Positions 6,373-16,136 of a stretch of DNA of 64,000 bases are shown piece after piece. This DNA is from Streptomyces fragilis. GTDB taxonomy: Bacteria > Actinomycetota > Actinomycetes > Streptomycetales > Streptomycetaceae. Positions within the stretch are counted from its first letter, which is position 1; the number at the start of each line of letters is the position of its first letter. The stretch spans positions 310,001-374,000 of the forward strand of contig NZ_BEVZ01000003.1 in the NCBI RefSeq assembly GCF_003112515.1, in the 5' to 3' direction. The position numbers were made by a program, and so were the translations under genes. Under the pieces are notes generated by a model, which was not told where the DNA came from, did no database searches, and worked only from the letters and a program-made list of their open reading frames with translations.

Positions 6373-8316
6373 TCAGCGGATCTTCACGGTGACCGTCGAC
6401 CCCTTGGGGGCCTTGTCGCCGGCGGAGGGGGACTGGGACTTCACCGTGTCGGCGAAGAGGCCCAGCAGGCCGCGGTCCTCGTCGACCTCGAAGCCCGCGT
6501 CCTTCAGCTTCGCCGTGGCCTCGTCGACGGACATCCCGGTGACGTCGGGGACCTCGATCATCTCGGGGCCCTTGGAGAGGGTGAGGGTGATCGTGTCGCC
6601 CTCGCCGGCGCGGCCCCCGGGCTCGGGGGACTGGCGGGCGACCTGGCCGCGCTCGTGCGGGGAGTGGATCTCCTCCGGGTCGATGCGGACCTTGAGGCCC
6701 GCGGCCTCGAGTTCCGTCCGGGCCTCGTCGAGCTCCGCCCCCGTGACGTCGGGGACGTCCACCGGCGCGCCCTTGCTGACGACCAGGGCGACGGCCGTGC
6801 CGACCCGGCGCTCCGTGCCGGCCTCCGGCTCCGTGGAGATCACCGAGCCGCGCGGGACGCCCTCGCTGAACGCGCGGGTGACCATGCCCGGCTTGAGGCC
6901 CTGGTCCTTCAGTGCCTCGCGGGCCTGGTCGAGGGGGCGGCCCTCCACGGAGGGGACCTTCACCACCTCGGGGCCGGAGGAGATGACGAGGGACACCGCG
7001 CCCCCGCCGCGGACCCGCTCCCCGACACCGGGGTCGGTGGAGATCACCGTGCCGCGCTCGACGGTGTCGCTGAAGCGGCGGGAGACGTCGCCGACCTCCA
7101 GGCCGGTCTCCGACAGCCGGTCACGGGCCTGGGCCTCGGTCTTGGCGAGGAGCGGGGGGACCTCGGTGAACTGGCCGGAGTTGATGTACCAGACGCCGCC
7201 GCCCAGGCCGAGGAGCAGGAGCACGCCCAGGAGCAGGGCCAGCGGTCCACGGCGGCCCATGCTGCGCCCACGCCCGCGACCGCGCGCGTCGGAGGACGGC
7301 AGGCCCCCGGAGGCGAGCCGCGTGGTGCGGTGGACGACGGCGGTGGCCTCGTCGTCCTCGTTCACCGCCAGGGGCCGCGGCATCAGCGGGCGGGAGAGGA
7401 CCGACGTGCGGTCCTCGGAACGGTCGTGCTGCTCGGCGCGGGCCCGCGGCGGCACGGCGTCCAGCTGGGCCTCGGTCAGCGTGGCGCGGGCCGCCAGCAC
7501 CTGGGCCAGCAGCTCGGCAGCCGTGGACGGACGGTCCGCGGCGGCACGCGCGGCAGCCGCGACGACCAGCTCGTCCAGCGGTCCGGCCAGCCCCGGCACG
7601 AGGGCCGACGGCGGCGGGACGTCCTCGTTGAGGTGCCGGAACAGCACCTGCGCGGGGGAGTCGCCGCGGTGCGGCTTGTCCCCGGTGAGCATCTCGTAGA
7701 GCACGATGCCGCAGGCGTAGACGTCGACCCGGGGGTCCACGACGCCCTGCTCGATCTGCTCGGGGGCCAGGTAGGAGACGGTGCCCATCACCGAACCGGT
7801 GGTGTCGGTGACCGTGTCCACCGCCCTGACCAGGCCGAAGTCGGCGACCTTCACCCGGCCGTCGTCCCCTATGAGGACGTTCTCCGGCTTCATGTCGCGG
7901 TGGACGAAGCCGGCCCGGTGGGCGGCCCCGAGGGCGGCCAGCACCGGCTCCAGGATGTCCAGCGCGGCCCGCGGCTGCAGCGCGCCCCGCTCCCGCAGCA
8001 CGTCGCGCAGGGTGCAGCCGGCGACGTACTCCATCGCCAGGTACACGTACCCCCCGTCGGTCCCCTGGTCGAAGACCTGCACCACGTTGGGGTGCGCCAG
8101 GCGGGCCACCGACTTCGCCTCGCGGATGAAGCGGTCGACGAAGGCGGCGTCGTGCGCCAGCGTCGGGTGCATCACCTTGAGCGCGAGCACGCGGTCGAGG
8201 CGGGTGTCCAGCGCGCGGTAGACGGTCGCCATGCCGCCGGCCGCGATCCGCGCGTCGACCCGGTAGCGGCCGTCGAGCAGGCGGCCGAGGAGCGGGTCCT
8301 GAAGGGTCGTGTCCAC
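6373..8316 (-). CDS. PASTA-domain Ser/Thr protein kinase (PknB type)
   Basis: A 647-residue membrane kinase. The N-terminal kinase domain (about 15-280) has the Gly-rich loop AAGGMATVY, Lys47 in VLALKVMH, the HRD motif (VHRDMKPEN, Asp141) and DFG at 159-161. A basic linker leads to one membrane segment at about residues 353-375. The extracellular part carries four PASTA repeats, each with a VPxVxG-like start, which bind muropeptides or lipid II in this family. Such kinases phosphorylate division and wall-synthesis proteins. The start is GTG 8316. A TAGACT -10-like box six bases ahead and no Shine-Dalgarno suggest a leaderless mRNA. Confidence 0.92.
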   Translation of the reverse strand: MDTTLQDPLLGRLLDGRYRVDARIAAGGMATVYRALDTRLDRVLALKVMHPTLAHDAAFVDRFIREAKSVARLAHPNVVQVFDQGTDGGYVYLAMEYVAGCTLRDVLRERGALQPRAALDILEPVLAALGAAHRAGFVHRDMKPENVLIGDDGRVKVADFGLVRAVDTVTDTTGSVMGTVSYLAPEQIEQGVVDPRVDVYACGIVLYEMLTGDKPHRGDSPAQVLFRHLNEDVPPPSALVPGLAGPLDELVVAAAARAAADRPSTAAELLAQVLAARATLTEAQLDAVPPRARAEQHDRSEDRTSVLSRPLMPRPLAVNEDDEATAVVHRTTRLASGGLPSSDARGRGRGRSMGRRGPLALLLGVLLLLGLGGGVWYINSGQFTEVPPLLAKTEAQARDRLSETGLEVGDVSRRFSDTVERGTVISTDPGVGERVRGGGAVSLVISSGPEVVKVPSVEGRPLDQAREALKDQGLKPGMVTRAFSEGVPRGSVISTEPEAGTERRVGTAVALVVSKGAPVDVPDVTGAELDEARTELEAAGLKVRIDPEEIHSPHERGQVARQSPEPGGRAGEGDTITLTLSKGPEMIEVPDVTGMSVDEATAKLKDAGFEVDEDRGLLGLFADTVKSQSPSAGDKAPKGSTVTVKIR

Positions 8317-8322
8317 GATGGG

Positions 8323-8328
8323 AGTCTA
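8323..8328 (-). promoter_or_regulatory. -10 box of the kinase gene, probably leaderless
   Basis: On the minus strand TAGACT is followed by six bases and then the GTG start of the kinase. This spacing places the transcription start at or next to the start codon. No convincing -35 box was found. Confidence 0.45.
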
Positions 8329-8411
8329 CGAGGGGTGCGGCGGGGCCGGAGCCGCCCGGCGGAAGCGGAACCCCGGCCGCGCGCCCCCTCGGAACCTGAA
8401 CCGTGCGCCCC

Positions 8412-9434
<1,023 letters not shown>

Positions 9435-9438
<4 letters not shown>

Positions 9439-10766
9439 GCGGCGACCTCCTTGCCCGCCGCAGCCCTTTCGCCCGCCGCAGCCCTTTCGCCTGCCGCGTC
9501 GTCCACGCGTGCCGCGTCGTCCTTGCGTGCCGCGTCGTCCACGCGTGCCGCGGGCTGCGCGCCCGTCGCGGCCGCCGCGTGCGCCGTGCCGCCCCCGGTG
9601 TCAGGGGCGGGCTGCCAGGCGCCCGGCCGGCCCCCGGCGGCGGCGAAACGATCCGCCGCGAAGGCGCGGGCCCGCTCCGGCAGCTCCCCGGTGGCGAGCG
9701 TCTCGGCCATCAGGTCCCCGGTGACCGGGGTGAGCAGCACCCCGTTGCGGTAGTGACCGGTGGCCAGCAGCAGGCCGTCCAGCGCGGTGGGACCCAGCAG
9801 CGGCGCGTTGTCGGGGGAGCCCGGCCGCAGCCCCGCAAGGGTCTCGGTCATGGGCAGCTCGGTGATGCCGGGCAGCAGCTCCCGGGCGTCCCGCAGCAGC
9901 GTGTACACGCCGCCCGCGGTGACCGTCGTGTCGAAGCCCAGCTCCTCGCTGGTCGCCCCCACCACCAGCTCGCCGTTCTCCCGCGGCACCAGGTACACCG
10001 CGCTGCCGCGCACCACCGCCCGCACCGTCCGCGACAGGAACGGCGCGTACACCGGCGGGACCCTCAGCCGCAGCACCTGCCCCTTGACCGGCCGCACCGG
10101 GGGACGGACCTCCTCCGGCACCCCCTCCAGCTCACCGCTGAGGCTCCCGGCGGCCAGCACCACGCGAGCGGCGGACAGGGGGGTGCCGTCCTCCAGGACC
10201 ACGCCGTCGGCCCGCCCGCCGGTGACCCGCAGGCGGACCGCCCGCTGCCGGTGGAAGACCACCCCGGCCCGCTCGCAGGCCAGCCGCAGCGCGGAGGCCA
10301 GCAGCCGCGGATCGGCCTGGTGGTCGCCGTCCACCCGCAGCCCGCCCCGCACGCCCGGCGCGAGCATCGGCTCCAGCCGGCGGCACTCCCGGCCGGACAG
10401 CCACTCGGAGGACAGCCCGTGGAGCCGGTGCAGGTCGTGCAGCTCGCGCAGCTCCGCCCGGTCGTCGGCGTCAAGGGCGACCGCCAGGGTGCCCGAGGGC
10501 CGGTAGCCCACGTCCGTCCCGGACGCCTCGGCGAGCTCCGCGGCGAACGCGGGCCAGCGGCGCGCCGATTCGAGGTTGAGGGCCAGCAAGTCCTGCTCGC
10601 CGTGGTGGTGTTCGGTGACCGCGGCCAGCATGCCGGCGGCCACCCGGGCCGCCCCGCCGCCGGGATCCGGATCCACCACCGCGACGGCCGTGCCGCGCTC
10701 CGCGGCCCGCCAGGCGGTCACCAGGCCGATGATGCCGCCGCCCACCACCAGTACGTCGGACGTCAT
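9435..10766 (-). CDS. thiO: glycine oxidase ThiO
   Basis: This 443-residue FAD enzyme oxidises glycine to the imine that ThiG uses for the thiazole ring. The N-terminal dinucleotide fold shows VLVVGGGIIGLVTAWRAA. Later segments include DHQADPRLLA, RPVKGQVLRL and LAGLRPGSPDNAPLLG, followed by LATGHYRNGVLLTP, all typical of the family. The last about 60 residues are an added Ala-rich low-complexity tail (VDDAAR and GERAA repeats) encoded by short tandem DNA repeats. The ATG at 10766 follows GGGAGGAG. The gene lies just behind a TPP riboswitch and heads the operon. Confidence 0.95.
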
Positions 10767-10777
10767 GGCGTCCAGCT

Positions 10778-10868
10778 CCTCCCTTCGCCGGAATGACCCG
10801 GATCAGGTTCGTACGGTCGGAGGCCGCCAGCCTCCCTCTCAGCCCGGTGCGTCCGGGCTCCCGCGGGT
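10778..10868 (-). promoter_or_regulatory. TPP riboswitch (THI element)
   Basis: Read on the minus strand, the leader contains the conserved CTGAGAG of the pyrimidine-sensing arm. It is followed by an insert stem (GGAGGCTGGCGGCCTCC) and then GAACCTGATCCGGGTCATTC with CGAAGGGAG at the 3' end. These are the universal TPP-sensing elements. The 3' end of the aptamer (GGGAG) runs straight into the thiO ribosome binding site, so ligand binding probably blocks translation initiation, as in other actinobacteria. Confidence 0.93.
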
Positions 10869-10923
10869 GCCTTACCGTCGCCACCCTAGCCCCTGCTTCG
10901 CAGACACTGAAAGAGAGTCACCC

Positions 10924-11298
10924 GTGCCCCGCTCCCTCGACGGCCTGCTGATGGCCCCCGTGCACGACCAGGACCCCGGCCAGGTCGGCTCCGCCACCCG
11001 CTTCCGCTACCACGAGAGCGAGGGCCAGGTGTGGGCCACCTATCAGGGTGGTGACATCGCCCGCGGGTACCTGGTCGGGACCCGCGAGGAGGACCGCGTC
11101 GACTTCCGGTACGTCCAGCTGACCGTGGACGGCGCCACCGCCTCCGGCCACTGCGTCTCGCGGATCGCCGAACTGCCCGACGGGCGGATCCGGCTGGAGG
11201 AGACCTGGGAGTGGGAGTCGAGGCCGGGCAGCGGCACCAGTGTCGTGGAGGAGATCCGTCCGGAGTCCGGCCGTCCGATGTCTATGGTGAGGGAGTGA
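10924..11298 (+). CDS. conserved hypothetical protein
   Basis: This is a 124-residue soluble protein with no signal or membrane segment. It starts at GTG 10924 behind GAGAG and is divergent from the thiO operon. The segments GSATRFRYHESEGQVWATY and GRIRLEETWEWES suggest a small beta-sheet fold found widely in actinobacteria. Similar proteins are sometimes labelled N-acetylglutamate synthase, but there is no GNAT motif and I do not support that. Its stop overlaps the start of the following reductase gene (GTGA), so the two are probably cotranscribed. Confidence 0.8.
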   Translation: MPRSLDGLLMAPVHDQDPGQVGSATRFRYHESEGQVWATYQGGDIARGYLVGTREEDRVDFRYVQLTVDGATASGHCVSRIAELPDGRIRLEETWEWESRPGSGTSVVEEIRPESGRPMSMVRE

Positions 11299-12539
11299 GC
11301 GAGGGCGTGAACGATCAGAGGCGGGACGGGGCCGGACGACGGGTGGTCGTCGCCGGCGCCGGCATGGCCGGTGTCCGGACGGCGGAGGCGCTGCGCGAAC
11401 AGGGCTTCACCGGCCCTGTGACGCTCATCGGCGCGGAACCGCACCCGCCGTACGACCGGCCCCCGCTCTCCAAGGGCGTCCTGCTCGGCGGGGCCGAGGG
11501 CGACGGCTCGGCCGTCTTCGACGTCGACTTCGCCGGCCTCGACATCGACCTGCGGCTGGGCTGCGAGGTCACCGGGGTGCGCGTCGCCGACAAGGAGATC
11601 GACACCGACCAGGGACCCGTGGGCTACGACGTGCTGGTCGCCGCCACCGGCGCCCACCCGGTCCGGCTGCCCGGCACCGCCGGCGCCGAGGGCGTGCACG
11701 TCCTGCACAACCTCGACGACGCGCTGCGACTGCGCCCGGTGCTGGAGCGCAACGACTCCGTGGTCGTGGTCGGCGCCGGATGGATCGGCGCCGAGTTCAC
11801 CACCGCGGCCCGGGCGGCCGGCTGCGAGGTGACCGTGGTCGAGGCCACCGGACGCCCGCTCTCCGGCGCGCTGCCCGCGGAGATCGCCCGGCCGATGGCC
11901 CGGTGGTACGCCGAGAGCGGCGCCACCCTGCTCACCGACGCCCGGGTCGAACGGGTCGAGCCCGGTGCGGTGCTGCTCGCCGACGGCCGGCGGCTCGAGG
12001 CGGACGCCGTGGTCGTCGGCATCGGCGCACGGCCCGCCACCGCCTGGCTGGCGGACGCGGTGGAGCTGGGGCCGCAGGGCGAGGTGCTCGCCGACGCGCG
12101 GCTGCGGGCCTCCGCGCCGGACGTCTACGCGGTCGGCGACTGCGCCTCCTTCCCCTCCGCCCGCTACGGGGAGCGGCTGCTGATCCACCACTGGGACAAC
12201 GCGCTGCAGGGCGCCCGCACGGTGGCCGAGGGCATCCTCGACGAGACGCCCGCCGCTCCGTACGACCCGGTGCCGTACTTCTGGTCCGAGCAGTTCGGGC
12301 GGTTCGTGCAGTACGCGGGCCACCACGCGGCGGCGGACACCACGCTGTGGCGCGGCGCGCCCGAGGACCCGGCGTGGAGCGTGTGCTGGCTGCGCGAGGG
12401 GCGGCTGGTCGCGCTGCTGGCCGTGGGCCGGCCCCGCGACCTGACCCAGGGCCGCAAGCTGATCGAGTCCGGCGCCCTGGTCGACCCGGACCTGGTCCGC
12501 GACCCGGACCGGCCGCTGAAGGCCGCCGCCCGCCGTTGA
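11295..12539 (+). CDS. FAD-dependent pyridine nucleotide oxidoreductase (ferredoxin reductase type)
   Basis: A 414-residue protein starting at GTG 11295 (overlap with the previous stop); GTG 11307 is an alternative. The FAD fold shows RVVVAGAGMAGVRTAEAL, and YDRPPLSKGVL is typical of ferredoxin/rubredoxin-reductase-like enzymes. The NAD(P)H fold is VVVVGAGWIGAEFTTAA, and VYAVGDCASF closes the FAD site. The C-terminal about 90 residues (YFWSEQFGRFVQYAG) match the reductase C-terminal domain. It probably passes electrons from NAD(P)H to a ferredoxin or similar partner. No ferredoxin or P450 gene lies nearby, so the partner is unknown. Confidence 0.88.
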   Translation: MSEGVNDQRRDGAGRRVVVAGAGMAGVRTAEALREQGFTGPVTLIGAEPHPPYDRPPLSKGVLLGGAEGDGSAVFDVDFAGLDIDLRLGCEVTGVRVADKEIDTDQGPVGYDVLVAATGAHPVRLPGTAGAEGVHVLHNLDDALRLRPVLERNDSVVVVGAGWIGAEFTTAARAAGCEVTVVEATGRPLSGALPAEIARPMARWYAESGATLLTDARVERVEPGAVLLADGRRLEADAVVVGIGARPATAWLADAVELGPQGEVLADARLRASAPDVYAVGDCASFPSARYGERLLIHHWDNALQGARTVAEGILDETPAAPYDPVPYFWSEQFGRFVQYAGHHAAADTTLWRGAPEDPAWSVCWLREGRLVALLAVGRPRDLTQGRKLIESGALVDPDLVRDPDRPLKAAARR

Positions 12540-12614
12540 CGCGGTACCACGGACGGACCATTGGGGAGGGGGCCCGACTTCCCCCTCCCGGTCCCGGATG
12601 GCACGCTTGGTCCT

Positions 12615-12980
12615 GTGACCGAGATTGACGCGAACATCGATGCTCTCGTTCCCGAGTGGCTCACCCTCCCCGACATCGCAGAGAAGCTGGACGTCGAGGT
12701 GACGCGCGTGCGGCAGCTGGTGAAGGAAGGCCAGCTGATCGCCGTGCGCCGTGGTGAGAACCGCGCGCTGCACGTCCCCGCCGCCTTCATCGACGGGGAC
12801 AAGGTGGTCAAGGGCCTCACCGGCCTGCTGACCCTGCTGCGGGACGACGGCTTCACCGACGAGGAGATGCTGGAGTGGCTCTTCACCCCTGACGAGTCCC
12901 TGCCGGGCACCCCCGCCCAGGCCCTCAGCGAGAACCGTGGCACGGAGGTGAAGCGCCGCGCCCAGGCGCTCGCCGTCTGA
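12615..12980 (+). CDS. Rv2175c-family DNA-binding protein
   Basis: This 121-residue protein starts at GTG 12615. The first about 60 residues form a winged-helix-like DNA-binding unit (WLTLPDIAEKLDVEVTRVRQ, then LIAVRRGENRALHVP). The C-terminal part (GLLTLLRDDGFTDEEMLEWL) matches the Rv2175c C-terminal domain. In Mycobacterium tuberculosis Rv2175c is a substrate of the kinase PknL. A PASTA kinase lies 4 kb away here, but a link between the two is only inference. A strong hairpin terminator follows. Confidence 0.88.
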   Translation: MTEIDANIDALVPEWLTLPDIAEKLDVEVTRVRQLVKEGQLIAVRRGENRALHVPAAFIDGDKVVKGLTGLLTLLRDDGFTDEEMLEWLFTPDESLPGTPAQALSENRGTEVKRRAQALAV

Positions 12981-12996
12981 CCCCTACGCACCACCG

Positions 12997-13023
12997 ACGG
13001 CCGCCCCCACCGGGGGCGGCCGT
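12997..13023 (+). terminator. hairpin terminator after the Rv2175c-like gene
   Basis: Twelve-base arms 12997-13008 and 13012-13023 pair perfectly around a 3-base loop (ACGGCCGCCCCC arm). It lies 16 bases after the stop codon. There is no T-tract, which is usual in this genus. Confidence 0.7.
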
Positions 13024-13151
13024 TCCAGTGCCGCTCCCTGACAGGGGCGGCTGTTCCGGTGCCGCTCCCTGACAGGGGCGGTCGTTGCTATGCCGCTCCC
13101 TGAGGGGGGTGGCTGTTCCGGTGCCGCTCCCTGACGGGGGCGGCTGTTCCG
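13013..13151 (+). repeat. 31-bp direct tandem repeat, about 4.5 copies
   Basis: The unit begins GGGGCGG and contains TGCCGCTCCCTGAC. Copies start near 13013, 13044, 13075 and 13106, with a partial copy from about 13136. There are a few substitutions between copies and no spacers. The array begins within the second arm of the terminator and ends about 70 bp before thiE. It is non-coding; a role is not evident. Confidence 0.85.
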
Positions 13152-13219
13152 CACCGCGCCCCGCCCGCCGTTCCGCGGAGCCGGGCGCCTCCACCACCAC
13201 GATCCGGGGGGACCGCACC

Positions 13220-13939
13220 GTGTCCGAGACCGTCACCGACCTCCGCGCCGCCACCACCGCCACCGACGCTCCCGCCGCCGGCCCCCGCGCCGCCGCCACC
13301 GACGCCCGCGCCCGGCTGGCCGCCGCCCGCCTCTACCTGTGCACCGACGCCCGCCGCGACCGCGGCGACCTCGCCGCGTTCCTGGACGCCGTGCTGCCCG
13401 CCGGGGTGGACATCGTGCAGCTGCGCGACAAGGGCCTGGAGGCCGCCGAGGAGCTCGAGCACCTGCGCACCGTGGCCGAGGCCTGCGCCCGCCACGGCAA
13501 GCTGCTCGCCGTCAACGACCGGGCCGACGTCGCCCACGCCGCCGGGGCCGACGTGCTCCACCTGGGCCAGGGCGACCTCCCGGTGCCCGCGGCCCGCGCG
13601 ATCCTCGGCCCGGACGTCCTGATCGGCCGCTCCACCCACTCGGCCGCACAGGCCGAGGCCGCCGCCACCCAGGAGGGCGTCGACTACTTCTGCGTCGGCC
13701 CCTGCTGGCCCACGCCCACCAAGCCGGGCCGCCCGGCCGCCGGACTCGACGCCGTCCGCAGGACCGCCGCGCTGGGCGTGGAGCGGCCCTGGTTCGCCAT
13801 CGGCGGCATCGACCTCACCACCCTCGACGAGGTGCTGGACGCCGGCGCCCGCCGCGTCGTCGTGGTCCGCGCGATCACCGCGGCCCCCGACCCGGCCGCC
13901 GCCGCCGCGGAACTCGCCGCCCGCCTGCGCGACCGCTGA
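13220..13939 (+). CDS. thiE: thiamine phosphate synthase ThiE
   Basis: This 239-residue TIM-barrel enzyme joins HMP-pyrophosphate and thiazole phosphate to thiamine phosphate. Motifs seen are [35 protein letters not shown] and [15 protein letters not shown], followed by WFAIGGI. The GTG at 13220 follows a GGGGGGA stretch. The first about 35 residues are a poorly conserved Ala/Thr-rich extension. It lies on the opposite strand from the thiOSG operon and has no TPP riboswitch in its 240-bp upstream region, so it may be regulated differently. Confidence 0.94.
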   Translation: MSETVTDLRAATTATDAPAAGPRAAATDARARLAAARLYLCTDARRDRGDLAAFLDAVLPAGVDIVQLRDKGLEAAEELEHLRTVAEACARHGKLLAVNDRADVAHAAGADVLHLGQGDLPVPAARAILGPDVLIGRSTHSAAQAEAAATQEGVDYFCVGPCWPTPTKPGRPAAGLDAVRRTAALGVERPWFAIGGIDLTTLDEVLDAGARRVVVVRAITAAPDPAAAAAELAARLRDR

Positions 13940-14024
13940 CCTCCCGGTCCGTCGTGGGCGGCACGGCTGTCCGGGGATCGGACATCTTTGGGACAGGGGC
14001 CGCGGCCTGGCTAATCTGCGAAGT

Positions 14025-14963
14025 ATGGCCCTAGGAACCGCGTCAACCCGGACGGACCGCGCGCGCACCGTGCGTGACATGCTCGCCTCCGGGCAGCAGA
14101 CCGTCTCGTTCGAGTTCTCCGCGCCCCGGACGGAGAAGGGCGAGCGGAACCTGTGGAGTGCGCTCCGCCGGGTCGAGGCCGTCGCGCCGGACTTCGTGTC
14201 GGTGACCTACGGCGCCGGCGGGTCCACCCGCGCGGGGACGGTCAAGGAGACCGAGCAGATCGTCTCCGACACCACGCTCACCCCGGTCGCGCACCTGACC
14301 GCCGTCGACCACTCGGTGGCCGAACTGCGCAACATCATCGGTCAGTTCGCCGACGCCGGGATCCGCAACATGCTGGCGCTGCGCGGCGACCCGCCCGGCG
14401 ACCCGATGGGCGAGTGGGTCGCGCACCCCAAGGGCCTGCACTACGCCGCCGAACTCGTGGAACTCATCAAGGAGTCGGGGGATTTCTGTGTAGGTGTGGC
14501 GGCCTTCCCCGAGCTGCATCCGCGCTCCCCGGACTGGGAGTCGGAGATTCGGCACTTCACCGCCAAGTGCCGTGCGGGGGCGGACTACGCCATCACCCAG
14601 ATGTTCTTCCAGCCGGAGTCGTACCTGCGGTTCCGCGACAAGGCGGCGGCGGCCGGCTGCGAGACGCCCATCATCCCCGAGGTGCTTCCGGTCACCAGTG
14701 TCCGTATGCTGGAGAGGCTGCCGACTCTGAGCAACGCCGTGATTCCCGCCCGGCTGAAAGAGCGGATCCTCACAGCCAAAGACGATCCGGCCGCTGTACG
14801 CTCCCTGGGAATCGAGTTCGCCACGGAGTTCTGCGCGCGGCTGCTGTCCGAGGGTGTGCCCGGACTGCACTTCATCACGCTCAACAACTCCACGGCCACG
14901 CTGGAGATCTACGAGAACCTGGGCCTGCACCACCCGGTGCGGGGTTGGACCGGGAGCGTCTGA
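14025..14963 (+). CDS. metF: methylenetetrahydrofolate reductase
   Basis: This 312-residue FAD-dependent TIM-barrel enzyme reduces 5,10-methylene-THF to 5-methyl-THF for methionine synthesis. Family segments are [18 protein letters not shown] (catalytic Glu region), [29 protein letters not shown] and [14 protein letters not shown], then the conserved PEVLPVTS. The start is the ATG at 14025, with only a weak Shine-Dalgarno. It is followed after 40 bp by a membrane protein gene on the same strand. Confidence 0.95.
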   Translation: MALGTASTRTDRARTVRDMLASGQQTVSFEFSAPRTEKGERNLWSALRRVEAVAPDFVSVTYGAGGSTRAGTVKETEQIVSDTTLTPVAHLTAVDHSVAELRNIIGQFADAGIRNMLALRGDPPGDPMGEWVAHPKGLHYAAELVELIKESGDFCVGVAAFPELHPRSPDWESEIRHFTAKCRAGADYAITQMFFQPESYLRFRDKAAAAGCETPIIPEVLPVTSVRMLERLPTLSNAVIPARLKERILTAKDDPAAVRSLGIEFATEFCARLLSEGVPGLHFITLNNSTATLEIYENLGLHHPVRGWTGSV

Positions 14964-15003
14964 GTCGGTCAGACCGCCCCGGTCCGAGGGAGAGGGGCGT
15001 TAC

Positions 15004-15852
15004 ATGGGCTGGACGGTCCTCTACATCGCGTTCGGCATCGTCGCACTGTGGCTGCTGGGCGAGGTGTTGCTGCAGTACAAGGCCAAACTGCGGTGGCGCG
15101 TGCTCGCGTTCGCGGGCTTCCTCGGCGTCGTCATCGGTGTGCTGTTCGCGTCGGTCGCGATGATCGGCCTGGGCGCGCTCGCCTTCGCGGTGGGGCAGAC
15201 CTTCGTCACGCTGTCGTTCCGCAGCGGCTTCTCGCAGGGCTGGGCACTGCCCGCCGCCCGCCGTCGCGCCGGCCGGGACGAGGAGGAGTGGGAGGAACTC
15301 GGGGGCGACGACCGCGAGAAGCGCGACGACAGCGACGCGCGCGGTGACCGTGACGACCTCGGCGGACATCAGGACGACGAGCGGCCGGCCGCGCCCTCCG
15401 TGGACGACTACCAGGCCGCCGCCGGCGCCACCGCGTACCCGTCGCAGACGGCTCAGGAGGACACCGGCTCGTACGGCGGGTACGACAACTCCGGTTACGA
15501 CACCGGCGGGTACCCCGCCGCGGCGTCCGCCGGAGCCGACGGGCAGCAGGAGTACGGCTCCTACGACACCTATGCCGGCACCGGATACGACCAGCAGCAG
15601 TACCAGGCCTACGCGGACCCCTACGCGACGCAGGGCGGCCAGTACGGATACGACACGACGTACGGCGGCCAGCAGCAGGGCTACGGGCAGCAGGGCGGGT
15701 ACGACGCGGCCTCGTACAGCGGCTACACCGACACCACGCCGCCCGGCGGAGTCTGGGTCCCGCAGCAGCGGGGCGCCGACGACCCGTACGGGACGGAGCA
15801 GCCGCAGCAACAGCCGTACCCCTACGGGTACGACGAGCAGTACCGGTACTGA
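15004..15852 (+). CDS. membrane protein with Tyr/Gln/Gly-rich C-terminal tail
   Basis: A 282-residue protein. ATG 15004 follows GGGAGAGGGG. Two hydrophobic segments (about residues 3-22 and 32-62) are followed by an acidic, charged stretch (EEEWEELGGDDREKRDDSD). Residues about 150-282 are a low-complexity tail dominated by Tyr, Gln, Gly and Asp with many YGGY, YDQQQY and GYDT motifs. Such tails can be disordered and self-associating. I do not recognise a functional family. It sits directly downstream of metF and is closed by a strong terminator. Confidence 0.85.
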   Translation: MGWTVLYIAFGIVALWLLGEVLLQYKAKLRWRVLAFAGFLGVVIGVLFASVAMIGLGALAFAVGQTFVTLSFRSGFSQGWALPAARRRAGRDEEEWEELGGDDREKRDDSDARGDRDDLGGHQDDERPAAPSVDDYQAAAGATAYPSQTAQEDTGSYGGYDNSGYDTGGYPAAASAGADGQQEYGSYDTYAGTGYDQQQYQAYADPYATQGGQYGYDTTYGGQQQGYGQQGGYDAASYSGYTDTTPPGGVWVPQQRGADDPYGTEQPQQQPYPYGYDEQYRY

Positions 15853-15861
15853 GCGGTCGTG

Positions 15862-15907
15862 AACGTCCGAGGGCCGGACCCCAGCCGGGGTCCGGCCCTC
15901 GGACGTT
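15862..15907 (+). terminator. strong hairpin terminator
   Basis: Perfect 21-base arms at 15862-15882 and 15887-15907 surround the loop AGCC, starting about 10 bases after the stop codon of the Tyr-rich membrane protein gene. Confidence 0.85.
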
Positions 15908-16136
15908 GCGGCGCGGCGCCGCCGGTACGCCGCCGGCCCGTACGTCGCGCCGTCGGTACGCGGCGCCGCCGGTGTGCCGCTTGCCCGGTACCTTGCGCCG
16001 CCGGTACGCCGGTACGCCGTGCCGCGGTACGCCGTGCCGCGGTACGCCGTGCCGCGGTACGCCGAGCGCCGAGGAGCGCCGGGTCGTCGGATGTGCCCGC
16101 CTCGTCGGCGGGCGTCCGCGCTGAGGTGTGCCCGGC
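15908..16136. repeat. GGTACGCC-rich repeats, including a 15-bp tandem array
   Basis: Three exact copies of GGTACGCCGTGCCGC run 16011-16055, and a partial copy follows from 16056. Related CGGTACGCCG pieces are scattered from about 15930. There are no spacers and no credible gene. The array lies between the terminator and the 3' end of the oxidoreductase on the opposite strand. Confidence 0.8.

Noticed and set aside
10924-11298. N-acetylglutamate synthase label for the small protein
   Set aside because: The protein lacks any GNAT acetyl-CoA motif; the label on similar proteins appears to be transferred without support.
13013-13151. Possible CRISPR array
   Set aside because: The repeats are contiguous with no spacers and no cas genes lie nearby.
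16011-16070. Possible CRISPR or IS end repeats
   Set aside because: The 15-bp units are directly adjacent, without spacers or a transposase.
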